Virus record (IMG/VR): IMGVR_UViG_3300042691_044433
Coordinates: 1 to 22,804 of that record
Reading direction: 5' to 3' (one strand)
DNA: 22,804 nucleotides
From: a virus
Under the pieces are notes generated by a model. That model saw only the letters and a program-made list of their open reading frames with translations, was not told where the DNA came from and searched no databases. A program made the position numbers and the translations under genes. Positions 13,594 to 21,155 of the stretch are shown here, in pieces; the first letter of the stretch is position 1; each line of letters opens with the position of its first letter.

Positions 13594-14030
13594 CAGAAAC
13601 CCCTGCTGTAGACGCCGCCCACTCGGGCAAATCCGTGGCGCTCGTAGAAATTGTCCTTGCGCACGACGTCCTCCCCATGCACCACTGCCATAAGGAGGGG
13701 AAGGCCCCGCATTGTAGCATATTCGGCGGCGGCGCGCAACAGGTGGGAGGCCACCCTAGAGGTGCGGGCACCGGCATCCACGTAGAAGACGAGGTCCCCT
13801 ATGAACTTGCCGTGGCTGTACCAGTGCTCCACCTCTTGGAGGGCGAGGACTCCCACCAGCCTGTCCCCCTTGTGGGCCACGAAGATGCGGCCCTCCGCGA
13901 GGCAATCATGCAGGGCCCCCTCCACCTTGTGGGGGGCTACGGGCGGCAACTGCATGGGGGAGGTGCGGTGCATCTGCATGAGGAGGGCCCCGATGGCGGG
14001 AATGTCCCCTTCCTTAGCGGCGACGATCAT
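13593..14030 (-). CDS. GNAT-family N-acetyltransferase (145 aa)
   Basis: This is a compact GNAT fold: MIVAAKEGDIPAIGALLMQM opens the first strand and helix, then RIFVAHKGDRLVGVLAL (strands 2-4). YVDAGARTSRVASHLLRAAA (84-103) stands in the acetyl-CoA pyrophosphate-binding loop; it keeps the R-x-x-R-x-A form seen in phage GNATs rather than the classic Q/RxxGxG/A. FYERHGFARVGGVYSR (128-143) is the typical C-terminal motif. It would move an acetyl group from acetyl-CoA to an amine; the substrate is unknown. The start at ATG 14030 lies inside the end of the 783-aa gene (17-base overlap). The frame remains open upstream over that gene, but the residues there are not GNAT-like. Its place inside the virion block suggests it may act on a structural protein. 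Confidence 0.82.
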   Translation of the reverse strand: MIVAAKEGDIPAIGALLMQMHRTSPMQLPPVAPHKVEGALHDCLAEGRIFVAHKGDRLVGVLALQEVEHWYSHGKFIGDLVFYVDAGARTSRVASHLLRAAAEYATMRGLPLLMAVVHGEDVVRKDNFYERHGFARVGGVYSRGF

Positions 14031-16365
14031 AGATGCGCACCAGATCCCCAACGCTGTAGTTCTTGGGCGGCTGCTTCTCGTGCCCGTATGCCTTCTTGCG
14101 GATGGCCTTGCGCAACCCGTCGAGCTTGCGGGCCCCCGCCGCGTTGTTGCCATCCCCCAATGCAGCCACCGTGGCCGCATCGAAGACGAACTCACCGGAG
14201 GAGAGGCGGGCAGGCTGCTTCCCATCGATGATGGCGGGCACGTCGTCGTCCATGCCGCCGCTCTTGCCGGGGACGTAGCCGCCCTCGGCATAGGTGAAGG
14301 GGTTGCCGGGACGCCGCACGCCCAGAGACCCGTAGATGTCGCTGGGACTGCGGGGCTGCACCTTGGAGGAGATGTAGGAGGGCGCAAGGGTGGGAGCCAC
14401 CTCGGCCACCGTAGGCTCTTGCGGGGCCATGGTGGGCACGCCGATGTCGCGGGAGTCGCCGCCCGTGGAGTAGCTGGTGGTGCTGGGCGCAGACATGGAT
14501 GCCACCCCCGGGGCAGAAGGAGTCCCGATGCCGAGGGCTTCACCCACGCCGCGCCCCACAGCCGTAGCCATGGAGCCAACAGTGGGACCGCCCAGCACGT
14601 TGGAGAGTGCGTTGATGGGACCGAAGGGCGTGAAGGAGGTGGCCACGTTGAGGGCGGTGGAGATGGGATTCTCGATGGCATTCATGGCGCGCTCGTAGGC
14701 AAAACCCAGCGCCCTATCCATGAGGCTGCGCTCGGGCACCGGAGCCATGGCCCCCTCAAGGTAGCCCGAATCGACATCTTCGCCAACCGAGGGATCGCCG
14801 CCAATGCCGGGGCCCACCCCGTCGTAACCCCCATCGCGTTCGGAGGCGTCGCCAAATCCGCCATCGACCATGCCGCCCTCGTCGTAGCGCATCGCGCCGC
14901 GAAGGCCAAAGGGGTTGACGGAGCCGCCATCGGCATAGCCCCGCTGCACTGCTTCAAGTCCGCGCATCACTTCCCCACCTTTCTTGAACCCCATGGCAAG
15001 CTGATTCTCGTGAGAGGCAACTTTCCCGCCCTTGGCGTATCGTCCGAGAAGGTGCTCCCAGCGGTCTCCAGTAGTAATATCCACAGGGTCATACATGGCC
15101 CTGCGACCCGCTTTATACATTTCTAAGTACGCCTTGGGAATTCCAGAAACGACTGTGGACAACTCATCTTCGGGGACAGCCCGCAAAGATTCAGTCATCC
15201 GAGCTTCCATCTCTCCGGGGTTAGTTCGATACTTTGCGACTTTCTTTTTCCAGACATCATCGTAGGCCTTGGCCTTCGTCAGCAGATGTTGGATCTGATC
15301 AGACGTAAGTGTTGATAGAGGGTATTGACCGACAAGATAATCTAAAAATTCGGCCTTGTCTTTTTTTGACGGTGTCCTAAAATACGTATCAAAAAGAGTT
15401 TGAATTCCACTCCTGCTGTCATTCGGAATGAGCTTATCCAAAGCATCAGAGTATTCAGCTTTTGCCAAGTCAAATTTAGGGGGCGCGGAACCCGAAAAAC
15501 TAGCTCCCCGAACCCAATTTTCATCCCGTTGAATTGCATGCTGAATCTCATGCAACAAAGTATCCCGTAGATCTTTTGGGGTACTAATTCCTACGTTAAT
15601 TGTTCTCGGGTCTCCAAACTCTCGTGAAACATATGAGCCCGAAAGTTCAGCAGAAGGTCTTGGTTGAACCTTGATGTACTCAAAATGAGGATAAGCTTCG
15701 AACAATTCTGGATGCTCAATAGCATCCTTCAAATAATTATGACGTAGCGTAGTTCCTTCATACGGATAGATTATAGGGGAGTCTGGTGTAGCTGTTGACT
15801 TGATGAGATTTTGCAGCCCTTCCTCGGAAAGAAAAGCGGACTCCTTGATGCGCATCGGTGCGTCAGAAATCAGGAAGCGGGGAATCACGTCTTCTGGCTC
15901 GCCACTCTGAGTCAACTTTCGGGCCCGGCTTTGCCCCACAATGGCAGACGGACTGAGGGAAATTTTTTCTGGAAGATATGCCAGAAGTTCGGCGTCGCTG
16001 ACGTCGGGAGCCGGGGTGTTGCGCATCTGGCGATACGCGGCTTGGGCTTCCGGCAGTTGGGCCCGAGGACCCACGAACATCCCGAGGGAGCCTCGGGGGA
16101 CCCGACCTGAGGAGAGGGCGATGCCTCCGCCGCCCACTGCACCCGTGGCGTCGATGATGTCCTTATAGGTGACTTCCTCCGGGGGGAGGTCTCCCTTGAA
16201 GGCGGCCCCGATCTTGAGGGCGGCGCGCAGGGGTTCCGCGATGATGGCAGGGACGGCAAACTCCGCCTCCCCCGTATCCTTGCGGGTGCGGAAGGGCAGG
16301 ATGGTGGCGCGGTCGTAACCCTCATCCTCGAAGGGGAGGCGCAGAGGATTGGGCTTGTCGCTCAT
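14014..16365 (-). CDS. Virion protein with embedded HExxH metallopeptidase-like (LPD23-type) domain (783 aa)
   Basis: Residues 1-110 are GC-rich-coded and end at GMFVGPRAQL. Residues about 160-435 form a separate domain with INVGISTPKDLRDTLLHEIQ, giving HExxH at 272-276, and a downstream PGEMEAR block (383-389) that could supply the third zinc ligand, E385. This matches the metallopeptidase-like LPD23 domain of large polyvalent phage proteins. Residues 440-540 are Gly-rich with repeated KGG/EGG/DGG motifs. The C-terminal part (about 690-760) has GGYVPGKSGGMDDDVPAIID, then LSSGEFVFDAATVAALGDGN, a signature common in podovirus-like virion proteins. Codons in the metallopeptidase part are far more AT-rich than the rest. 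ATG 16365 overlaps the previous stop (ATGA). Whether the peptidase is active, and whether the protein is packaged, is inferred. Confidence 0.78.
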   Translation of the reverse strand: MSDKPNPLRLPFEDEGYDRATILPFRTRKDTGEAEFAVPAIIAEPLRAALKIGAAFKGDLPPEEVTYKDIIDATGAVGGGGIALSSGRVPRGSLGMFVGPRAQLPEAQAAYRQMRNTPAPDVSDAELLAYLPEKISLSPSAIVGQSRARKLTQSGEPEDVIPRFLISDAPMRIKESAFLSEEGLQNLIKSTATPDSPIIYPYEGTTLRHNYLKDAIEHPELFEAYPHFEYIKVQPRPSAELSGSYVSREFGDPRTINVGISTPKDLRDTLLHEIQHAIQRDENWVRGASFSGSAPPKFDLAKAEYSDALDKLIPNDSRSGIQTLFDTYFRTPSKKDKAEFLDYLVGQYPLSTLTSDQIQHLLTKAKAYDDVWKKKVAKYRTNPGEMEARMTESLRAVPEDELSTVVSGIPKAYLEMYKAGRRAMYDPVDITTGDRWEHLLGRYAKGGKVASHENQLAMGFKKGGEVMRGLEAVQRGYADGGSVNPFGLRGAMRYDEGGMVDGGFGDASERDGGYDGVGPGIGGDPSVGEDVDSGYLEGAMAPVPERSLMDRALGFAYERAMNAIENPISTALNVATSFTPFGPINALSNVLGGPTVGSMATAVGRGVGEALGIGTPSAPGVASMSAPSTTSYSTGGDSRDIGVPTMAPQEPTVAEVAPTLAPSYISSKVQPRSPSDIYGSLGVRRPGNPFTYAEGGYVPGKSGGMDDDVPAIIDGKQPARLSSGEFVFDAATVAALGDGNNAAGARKLDGLRKAIRKKAYGHEKQPPKNYSVGDLVRIYDRRR
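15060..15880. other. Low-GC island inside the 783-aa virion gene
   Basis: Hand counts of 60-base rows give 40% GC at 15301, 37% at 15361, 38% at 15541, 38% at 15661 and 48% at 15781, against 70% at 14521. The drop coincides with codons for residues about 160-435, the metallopeptidase-like domain, and the reading frame is uninterrupted at both ends. This is what a domain-sized recombination from a donor of different composition would leave. Confidence 0.8.
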
Positions 16366-16625
16366 GTCTGGTCCACCTTTACGAGACCCTTGTCCTGCAG
16401 GTCGCTGAGGAGCTTCACCAATGTGTTGGCCACCGCAGTGACAGTTATGTTACCGAGGTCGATGGTGGCGCTGGTGGGTATTGTACCAGAAACTGCGTAG
16501 CCTGTCACTGCGGGGCCCGTCACCACCTGCCCGTGGTAGAGGTTGAGGACGCGCACCAACTCGCCCCATGAGCGCTGGGCATCCGGGAGGAGGGATGCGG
16601 GGGGAAGAGGAAGCAGGGGCTTCAT
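16362..16625 (-). CDS. Small phage protein, probably tail- or fibre-associated (87 aa)
   Basis: The protein begins MKPLLPLPPASLLPDAQRSW and then GELVRVLNLYHGQ, followed by a beta-rich middle with TSATIDLGNITVTAVAN, and a C-terminal helix ending LVKLLSDLQDKGLVKVDQT. Phage proteins with a similar 'R-W-x-x-E-L-x-R-x-L-x-L-Y' start and a 'LL-DL-x-x-GLV' end often lie beside tail genes, but I know no function. The start is ATG 16625, which forms an ATGA overlap with the hub/nozzle gene. Its stop forms ATGA with the 783-aa gene, so both ends are coupled. The in-frame extension to 16673 would overlap the upstream gene and carries no family-like sequence. Confidence 0.65.
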   Translation of the reverse strand: MKPLLPLPPASLLPDAQRSWGELVRVLNLYHGQVVTGPAVTGYAVSGTIPTSATIDLGNITVTAVANTLVKLLSDLQDKGLVKVDQT

Positions 16626-18475
16626 CGCTGGCCGTCCGGCGCGACACGGAAGCGCAAGGCACCGAGGCGCCAAGAAGTGTTGACCCCGTCGCCGTCAATG
16701 CGGTAATATGCTTGACGGCCACGTATGCGCAGATCGATCTTCTGCGTGTGGGCCGACACGGTGAAGGGACCCTTCGTCACCTCCTGAGAGGCGGGAGTGT
16801 TGGGATACTTGAGGGTGTGGAGGGTAATCTCCACGTTGCCCGGCATCGCATCTCCATTCCTGTCGGAGAAGTCGGGAACGATGCGATCCAAGAAGATGAG
16901 TTCCTGACCCGCATCAAGGTCAAAGAGATTGCTCTCGATGTAGGAAGGAAGTGCCTGCCCGTCGTCATCGTTGCCATATTCGTGGTAGTACAATTTGGTA
17001 GCCGAAGAGGCCACGCCCGCCGCGATGGGGTAGGTGGCAATCCCTTGGTCGATCCACGCCGTGCGCACCATGCTGCCGATGCTCCACGTATTCTCCATGT
17101 AATTGAAGATGACGTAGCGGTCTACTTCCCCGGAGGTGGTGGGGTAGAACCAGATGACCTCGTTGTAGGAGGTGTTGCTCCCACACACGATCTTGTCCAA
17201 CTGGGTGCGATCAAGGGCCTCGAAGACGTAGCGCAGCACGTTGCACTTGAGGGGCTGGGCGGCTGCGCCATCATACACCATGAAGCGCTCATCGGCCATC
17301 CAGAAGGTACGGCCACCCACCTCCACCATGGCGTTCTGCCCCAAGGTGCCGCAGTTGGTGCCAATAAGCTGGAAGCCGAAGGTGTAGGGCGGGCCCACCT
17401 GCTGCATGCTGTAGAGGTTCTCGTCGGTCCATATCAGGATCTGGCCACGGGTACGGCGCGCCGCCACGATCTTGGAGGCACCCGAGAGGACCTTGTCGCC
17501 CGCCGTGTTGGTGGCGGAGGCCGTCCAATCGTTGATGTTCTCTTGGCTGCACCACCGGATGTAGAGGGGGTTCACCACCGACGTGAGGGCGTCGGGGCAC
17601 CCGAAGGTGATGAGATGGCGATCTTCGGGGCTGACGAGGATCTGCGTATTCTGGGAGGGCGTGGCGGTAACCTGATAGGCCCTCTTGGCGGTACCTTGGG
17701 AGGAATCCCAATAGTAGATGCCGTTGTTGCGGGGGCACGCAACGAGGTCCTCGCCCCAATTGTCCATGCTCCAGTAGCGCAAGGGGGCCACGAAGGCGGA
17801 GGAGGCAGGAGTGCCCCAGCCTTGGCCCCCGCTCCACACACCGGCGCCCCACCCGAAATTGGGCGCATTGCTGGCGAAGCCGGAGGGGTGGAGGAAGAAG
17901 CCGGTTGCGAGACCCCCGCCCGAGGCAGAGGTGGCTGCGGCGGTGACCCCGGTGTCGATGGTGAAGGAGTTGGCGTCCACCACCGCGATCTCGAAGCCCC
18001 CAAGGGGAGCCGACACGGGGTAGACGTTGCCCCCAACGGTGGTTGCCACGGAGGTGAAATAGAAGTAGTCGCCCGAGCTGTGACCGTGGGCCGACACGGA
18101 GACCGTGATAAGGGTGGAGCCCGCCGAAGTGCTGATGATGTTGGAGGCCGACACGGAGGTATCGACGGGGGTGATGTCGTAGTACTTGCCCCCGTCCCAC
18201 ACCATGAGGTGGGAGTTGGTGCCCACCGCCAAATAGGTGGTGCCCGCGAGGTTGACCCACGTGAAGAGGCTGCGGCCCACGCCGGGAACTTCTACGGTGT
18301 CGCCCACCCCGTTGATGTTTTGCCAGCCGCCGATCTTCTCGGGCTTGCCGCTACGGAAGCGCACCTTGTCGCCATCGTACCAGCCGCCCTCACCCGCATA
18401 GCGGGTCAACTCCCGGTTGATTCCGGCAGAAGCAGGTACCAGAAGGAGACGGGGACTCTGGATGCCGTCAGCCAC
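16622..18475 (-). CDS. Tail hub/nozzle-like structural protein (617 aa)
   Basis: A large, beta-rich protein starting with RLLLVPASAGINRELTRYAG and EGGWYDGDKVRFRSGKPEKI followed by GGW. This N-terminal signature is common in environmental podovirus-like phages at the position taken by T7 gp12 (nozzle) or the P22 gp10 hub. The rest has many short strands with Trp and Tyr (LMVWDGGKYYDITP, YIRWCSQENINDWT, ILIWTDENLYSMQQVGPPYT), as expected for a beta-propeller-like tail protein. There are no enzyme motifs. Start: GTG 18475, overlapping the holin-like gene by eight bases (GTGGCTGA). It is the first long gene of the virion block and is followed without gaps by the small and ejection-type genes. Exact equivalence to gp12 or gp10 is inferred from position and fold character. 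Confidence 0.72.
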   Translation of the reverse strand: MADGIQSPRLLLVPASAGINRELTRYAGEGGWYDGDKVRFRSGKPEKIGGWQNINGVGDTVEVPGVGRSLFTWVNLAGTTYLAVGTNSHLMVWDGGKYYDITPVDTSVSASNIISTSAGSTLITVSVSAHGHSSGDYFYFTSVATTVGGNVYPVSAPLGGFEIAVVDANSFTIDTGVTAAATSASGGGLATGFFLHPSGFASNAPNFGWGAGVWSGGQGWGTPASSAFVAPLRYWSMDNWGEDLVACPRNNGIYYWDSSQGTAKRAYQVTATPSQNTQILVSPEDRHLITFGCPDALTSVVNPLYIRWCSQENINDWTASATNTAGDKVLSGASKIVAARRTRGQILIWTDENLYSMQQVGPPYTFGFQLIGTNCGTLGQNAMVEVGGRTFWMADERFMVYDGAAAQPLKCNVLRYVFEALDRTQLDKIVCGSNTSYNEVIWFYPTTSGEVDRYVIFNYMENTWSIGSMVRTAWIDQGIATYPIAAGVASSATKLYYHEYGNDDDGQALPSYIESNLFDLDAGQELIFLDRIVPDFSDRNGDAMPGNVEITLHTLKYPNTPASQEVTKGPFTVSAHTQKIDLRIRGRQAYYRIDGDGVNTSWRLGALRFRVAPDGQR

Positions 18476-18641
18476 CTTTGCGCCTCTTCAAGAAGTCCTG
18501 TACGGTGCGGGACTCATAGATGCGGATGCAGGTCCACACGATGGTGAAGAGGGCGGCGATGGCCGGAAGGATACCCGCGAGGGTACCCACCACCGTGGCG
18601 ACGCTGGCGGTATCCACGAGGGTCTTGGTGGACTCATCCAT
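18468..18641 (-). CDS. Small holin-like membrane protein (57 aa)
   Basis: This 57-residue protein runs MDESTKTLVDTASVATVVGT, LAGILPAIAALFTIVWTCIR and IYESRTVQDFLKRRKGG. It has a polar N-terminus, a long hydrophobic stretch (13-39, which could be one long or two short membrane helices broken at Gly-x-Leu-Pro) and a strongly basic tail. This is the usual design of small phage holins, and similar 'LPAIAALFTIVWTxIRIxE' proteins are found near tail genes in marine phages. Start ATG 18641 overlaps the end of the preceding membrane-protein gene by eight bases (ATGGATGA). Its stop in turn overlaps the hub gene start by eight bases. With the 3TM holin near the left edge, the window holds at least two holin candidates. 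Confidence 0.68.
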   Translation of the reverse strand: MDESTKTLVDTASVATVVGTLAGILPAIAALFTIVWTCIRIYESRTVQDFLKRRKGG

Positions 18642-19107
18642 GGACGGATACCCACAGGAGGATGCCGAGGAGGAAGCCCACGCAGCACTCCGCCCTCTCG
18701 GTCCACTTGCCCCCGAGGGGTTTGTTGACCGCATAGGCCACCATGAAGAGGATGCCGCCGAGGGCATTGAGGAGGACCCACGGGTTGTGCCACGCGAGGG
18801 GCGCGAGGGAGATTGCCGCCACTGCCACCCCCCAGAGGGCAAGGTAGAAGTGGTCCCTTCCCTTCTCCGTGAGGCCCATGGACTTGTCGAAGTAGGGGAG
18901 GGTCATCGCCGCAAAGACGAAGGGCCACAGCACCGCCAGCTTCCACTGGAGGTAAGCGAGGGGAGCCACGATGAGGGCGCTTGTGACGATACGAGTGATG
19001 CCCGTGCCCACATGGATGCCCACCATGCTGGTAAGCTGATTGAGCGCACCGCCGCGCAGCCGCCAGCAAAACGCGCACCATGCCGCATACAGGAGCCAAC
19101 CGATCAT
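18634..19107 (-). CDS. Multi-pass membrane protein (157 aa), function unknown
   Basis: Strongly hydrophobic throughout, with likely membrane segments at about 1-15, 40-55, 57-72, 88-106, 110-128 and 140-155. Short charged loops separate them, including FCWRLRGGALNQL (13-25) and DKSMGLTEKGRDHF (74-87). The W-R-L-R-G-G block near the N-terminus resembles unannotated phage and bacterial membrane proteins, but no function can be assigned. The neighbouring holin-like gene allows a lysis, antiholin or superinfection-exclusion role; this is speculation. The start ATG 19107 overlaps the fibre gene stop (ATGA). The in-frame extension to 19173 lies inside the fibre gene and is polar, unlike the rest. 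Confidence 0.7.
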   Translation of the reverse strand: MIGWLLYAAWCAFCWRLRGGALNQLTSMVGIHVGTGITRIVTSALIVAPLAYLQWKLAVLWPFVFAAMTLPYFDKSMGLTEKGRDHFYLALWGVAVAAISLAPLAWHNPWVLLNALGGILFMVAYAVNKPLGGKWTERAECCVGFLLGILLWVSVHG

Positions 19108-20714
19108 GGGTTCACCTGCGCGTTGTTGGGCTTCTTCGACTGCACGAACCGCTTGCCAGCAGTCGCCGTCCAAGTGTTGGAGCCGCTAGCGTTGTAGCTG
19201 GAGCTCGACGAGCGCAGCTTGAACCCGCCAGCGGTCTTGTCCGCATGGGTGCCGAAGGTCACGGCGTTTCCGTTGATCGTCAGCGTCGCGGGGTTGCCGT
19301 CCGTCCACACGAATGGCCCATCGGCCGCTGCGTTGCCGGTGAAGGTTCCGCTGGTGGAGACTGCGGTGCTGGTGATGTTGGCGGTCGAGAGGGCCTTGAA
19401 GCCGCTGGGCGGGGTGTATGCGAATGGGCGTTGACCGAAATTGAAATCAGCAACGCCGCCGCTCTCAGCAGAAGCAGCAAAACGATACGGGCCGGTCAGC
19501 CCGGTGAACGCGGCATTCGTGCCAGCTACAGGATCGCCGCTGTTTTGAACGGTGCCGTTCTTGCTGAAATATAGCTTGCCGTTGTCGGCATCGATTATGA
19601 TCCCGATGACATCGCTGGCGACATAGCTGTTCCCATATGAGGTATAGGAGGCTGAATTAACCTTCTGTCCGCTGTAGTAATACGCATAGGTATAGGTGTC
19701 TTGCCCCAGATACCTGTTGGCCGCTGGGTTTGTCGTTCCGGTAATTATGCCGGGGACGAACTCCGCGATATCAGCGCCCATCGTCACTTCGCAGTACCAC
19801 TTTCCAGACGCCATTTGGATTGTGTTGTAGGCTTGCGCATTGCCACCAGTAGCCTTCGTGAAATTCAAATTGGCAGACGCATAGGTTCCAGTCGTGCCGC
19901 TCAAATCAAGCGGATTAAGCGTCGAATAGTTGTTCGTCGGCGTGTCGGTCATCTGGTCGAACGTTACGCCGCTCGTCACCGAAATGCCGCTGGTCGTGAA
20001 GTTGTTGCTGTTGCCAGAGGTGTCGTAGCCGATGGTCGTCGTGCTGGCGGCGTCCTTGAACTGAAGGAAGAAGCCGTTGGTGCCATAGGTGCCGCTGTAC
20101 GCCTTCGGCACCCACACGCCTGTGATGGCGTCGGTCTGGCCGAAGCTAGAAGGCGTCAGGGCTTGGCCGTCTATCATGTAGAAGTTGGCGATGTATCCGT
20201 CGAGATAGGTTCCGTTAACGGTGTCCGACATGATGCGATACGCGGTCGATGCGGCATTTAGGTAGGTATTGGAATTCTGCGTCGGATACGAGCCAGAGAC
20301 ATACGTCATGGCTACGCCATTCCAGTACACCTTCACTCTGTCGGCTGCCGTTGCTTGCGTCGTGTCGACGGCAATGACGAGATGACCCCAAGCCGATGGA
20401 TCTCTGAACAGGCCAGCGAAATTGATGTCATTTGTTGCGTCGTTGCGAACGAAGATCCGACCGGCGCCGCTCGCCAAGTTCCAGCCGATGATTCCGTTGT
20501 TGGCGCTTGAACTGACGATGCCAACCTGAGTGCCTGAAAACAGCGAAGGCGCGGCCTTCATCCACGTCGAATAGGTGACCTTCTTCTGATCGGTCGGGGA
20601 CGCGCCGCTGGTCCGCGACAGGTACGCGCTGTTGCTCGCGCGGAAGCGCAGCGAGTTGGCGATCTGGTAGCCAGCGCCGCTGCCGGCCAGCAAAACTTGG
20701 TGGATTGCGGACAT
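19104..20714 (-). CDS. Tail fibre / receptor-binding protein with LamG-like and SPRY-like domains (536 aa)
   Basis: Residues about 20-190 look like a concanavalin/LamG beta-sandwich (SLRFRASNSAYLSRT, VTYSTWMKAAPSLFSG, WGHLVIAVDTTQ, YLDGYIANFYMIDGQAL). A typical linker TFDQMTDTPTNNYSTLNPLD (251-270) leads into a SPRY-like sandwich at about 300-430 (SGKWYCEV, IGIIIDADNGKLYFSKNG, FNFGQRPFAYTPPSGFKAL). The C-terminus is Ser/Thr/Ala-rich and beta-prone. This order is common in fibre proteins of environmental phages and points to glycan or protein binding on the host surface. Three sampled rows (19801, 19861, 20161) give about 47-52% GC, clearly below the neighbours, which suggests recent acquisition. 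ATG 20714 shares one base with the previous stop (TAATG). No chaperone or peptidase domain is seen. Confidence 0.85.
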   Translation of the reverse strand: MSAIHQVLLAGSGAGYQIANSLRFRASNSAYLSRTSGASPTDQKKVTYSTWMKAAPSLFSGTQVGIVSSSANNGIIGWNLASGAGRIFVRNDATNDINFAGLFRDPSAWGHLVIAVDTTQATAADRVKVYWNGVAMTYVSGSYPTQNSNTYLNAASTAYRIMSDTVNGTYLDGYIANFYMIDGQALTPSSFGQTDAITGVWVPKAYSGTYGTNGFFLQFKDAASTTTIGYDTSGNSNNFTTSGISVTSGVTFDQMTDTPTNNYSTLNPLDLSGTTGTYASANLNFTKATGGNAQAYNTIQMASGKWYCEVTMGADIAEFVPGIITGTTNPAANRYLGQDTYTYAYYYSGQKVNSASYTSYGNSYVASDVIGIIIDADNGKLYFSKNGTVQNSGDPVAGTNAAFTGLTGPYRFAASAESGGVADFNFGQRPFAYTPPSGFKALSTANITSTAVSTSGTFTGNAAADGPFVWTDGNPATLTINGNAVTFGTHADKTAGGFKLRSSSSSYNASGSNTWTATAGKRFVQSKKPNNAQVNP

Positions 20715-21155
20715 TACGAGACTCCGATGCCCGAGATGACCCACTCGGTGTTGGCGATCTTGACGATGGTGGCAATCCCGGCGGCGGCCAACTGCCTGCC
20801 ACCCACCCCCGCATCGAAGGCATTGTAGAGGGTATCGACGCAGGAGATGTCGATGGGCCCCGCCGATGCATGATTGATGAAGGTGATGGCGGTGCCGATG
20901 GCGAAGGCCACCGACGTGTTGCCGGGGATGGTGTAGGTGGCGGTGGAAGTGGCGGAGGCCGGATGGAAGATCTGCTTGCCCGCATCGGCAGAGACGAGGG
21001 AGTAGACGCTGGCCTGCACATTCTGGATGACGCGGGAGATGGCGGCCTTGGCGCCCTCCGGGGTCACGGCTTGGTCGGCGGCAATACCCTCAAGGGTAGC
21101 GGAGGTATCCGCGAGGCGCACGAGACCAGCCGAGGTGTTGGTGGCGCTAGCAATC
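20714..21155 (-). repeat. Fibre C-terminal module, copy A
   Basis: This tract codes for the last roughly 145 residues of the second fibre (from SATNTSAGLVRLADTSATLE to VISGIGVS). It pairs block by block with the end of the truncated fibre at the right edge: SAGLVRLAD, AVTPE, SRV-QNVQA, LVSAD-G, HP-SAT, LAA---ATI-K and ISG-GV are shared. The encoding DNA also keeps short exact matches, for example around the CTGCACATTCT tract, so duplication is more likely than convergence. Confidence 0.75.

Noticed and set aside
14678-15126. A possible plus-strand gene start in the low-GC region, hinting at an inserted independent gene
   Set aside because: Only the minus strand stays open through the whole low-GC stretch and carries the HExxH domain. 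Plus-strand frames there are short and end quickly.
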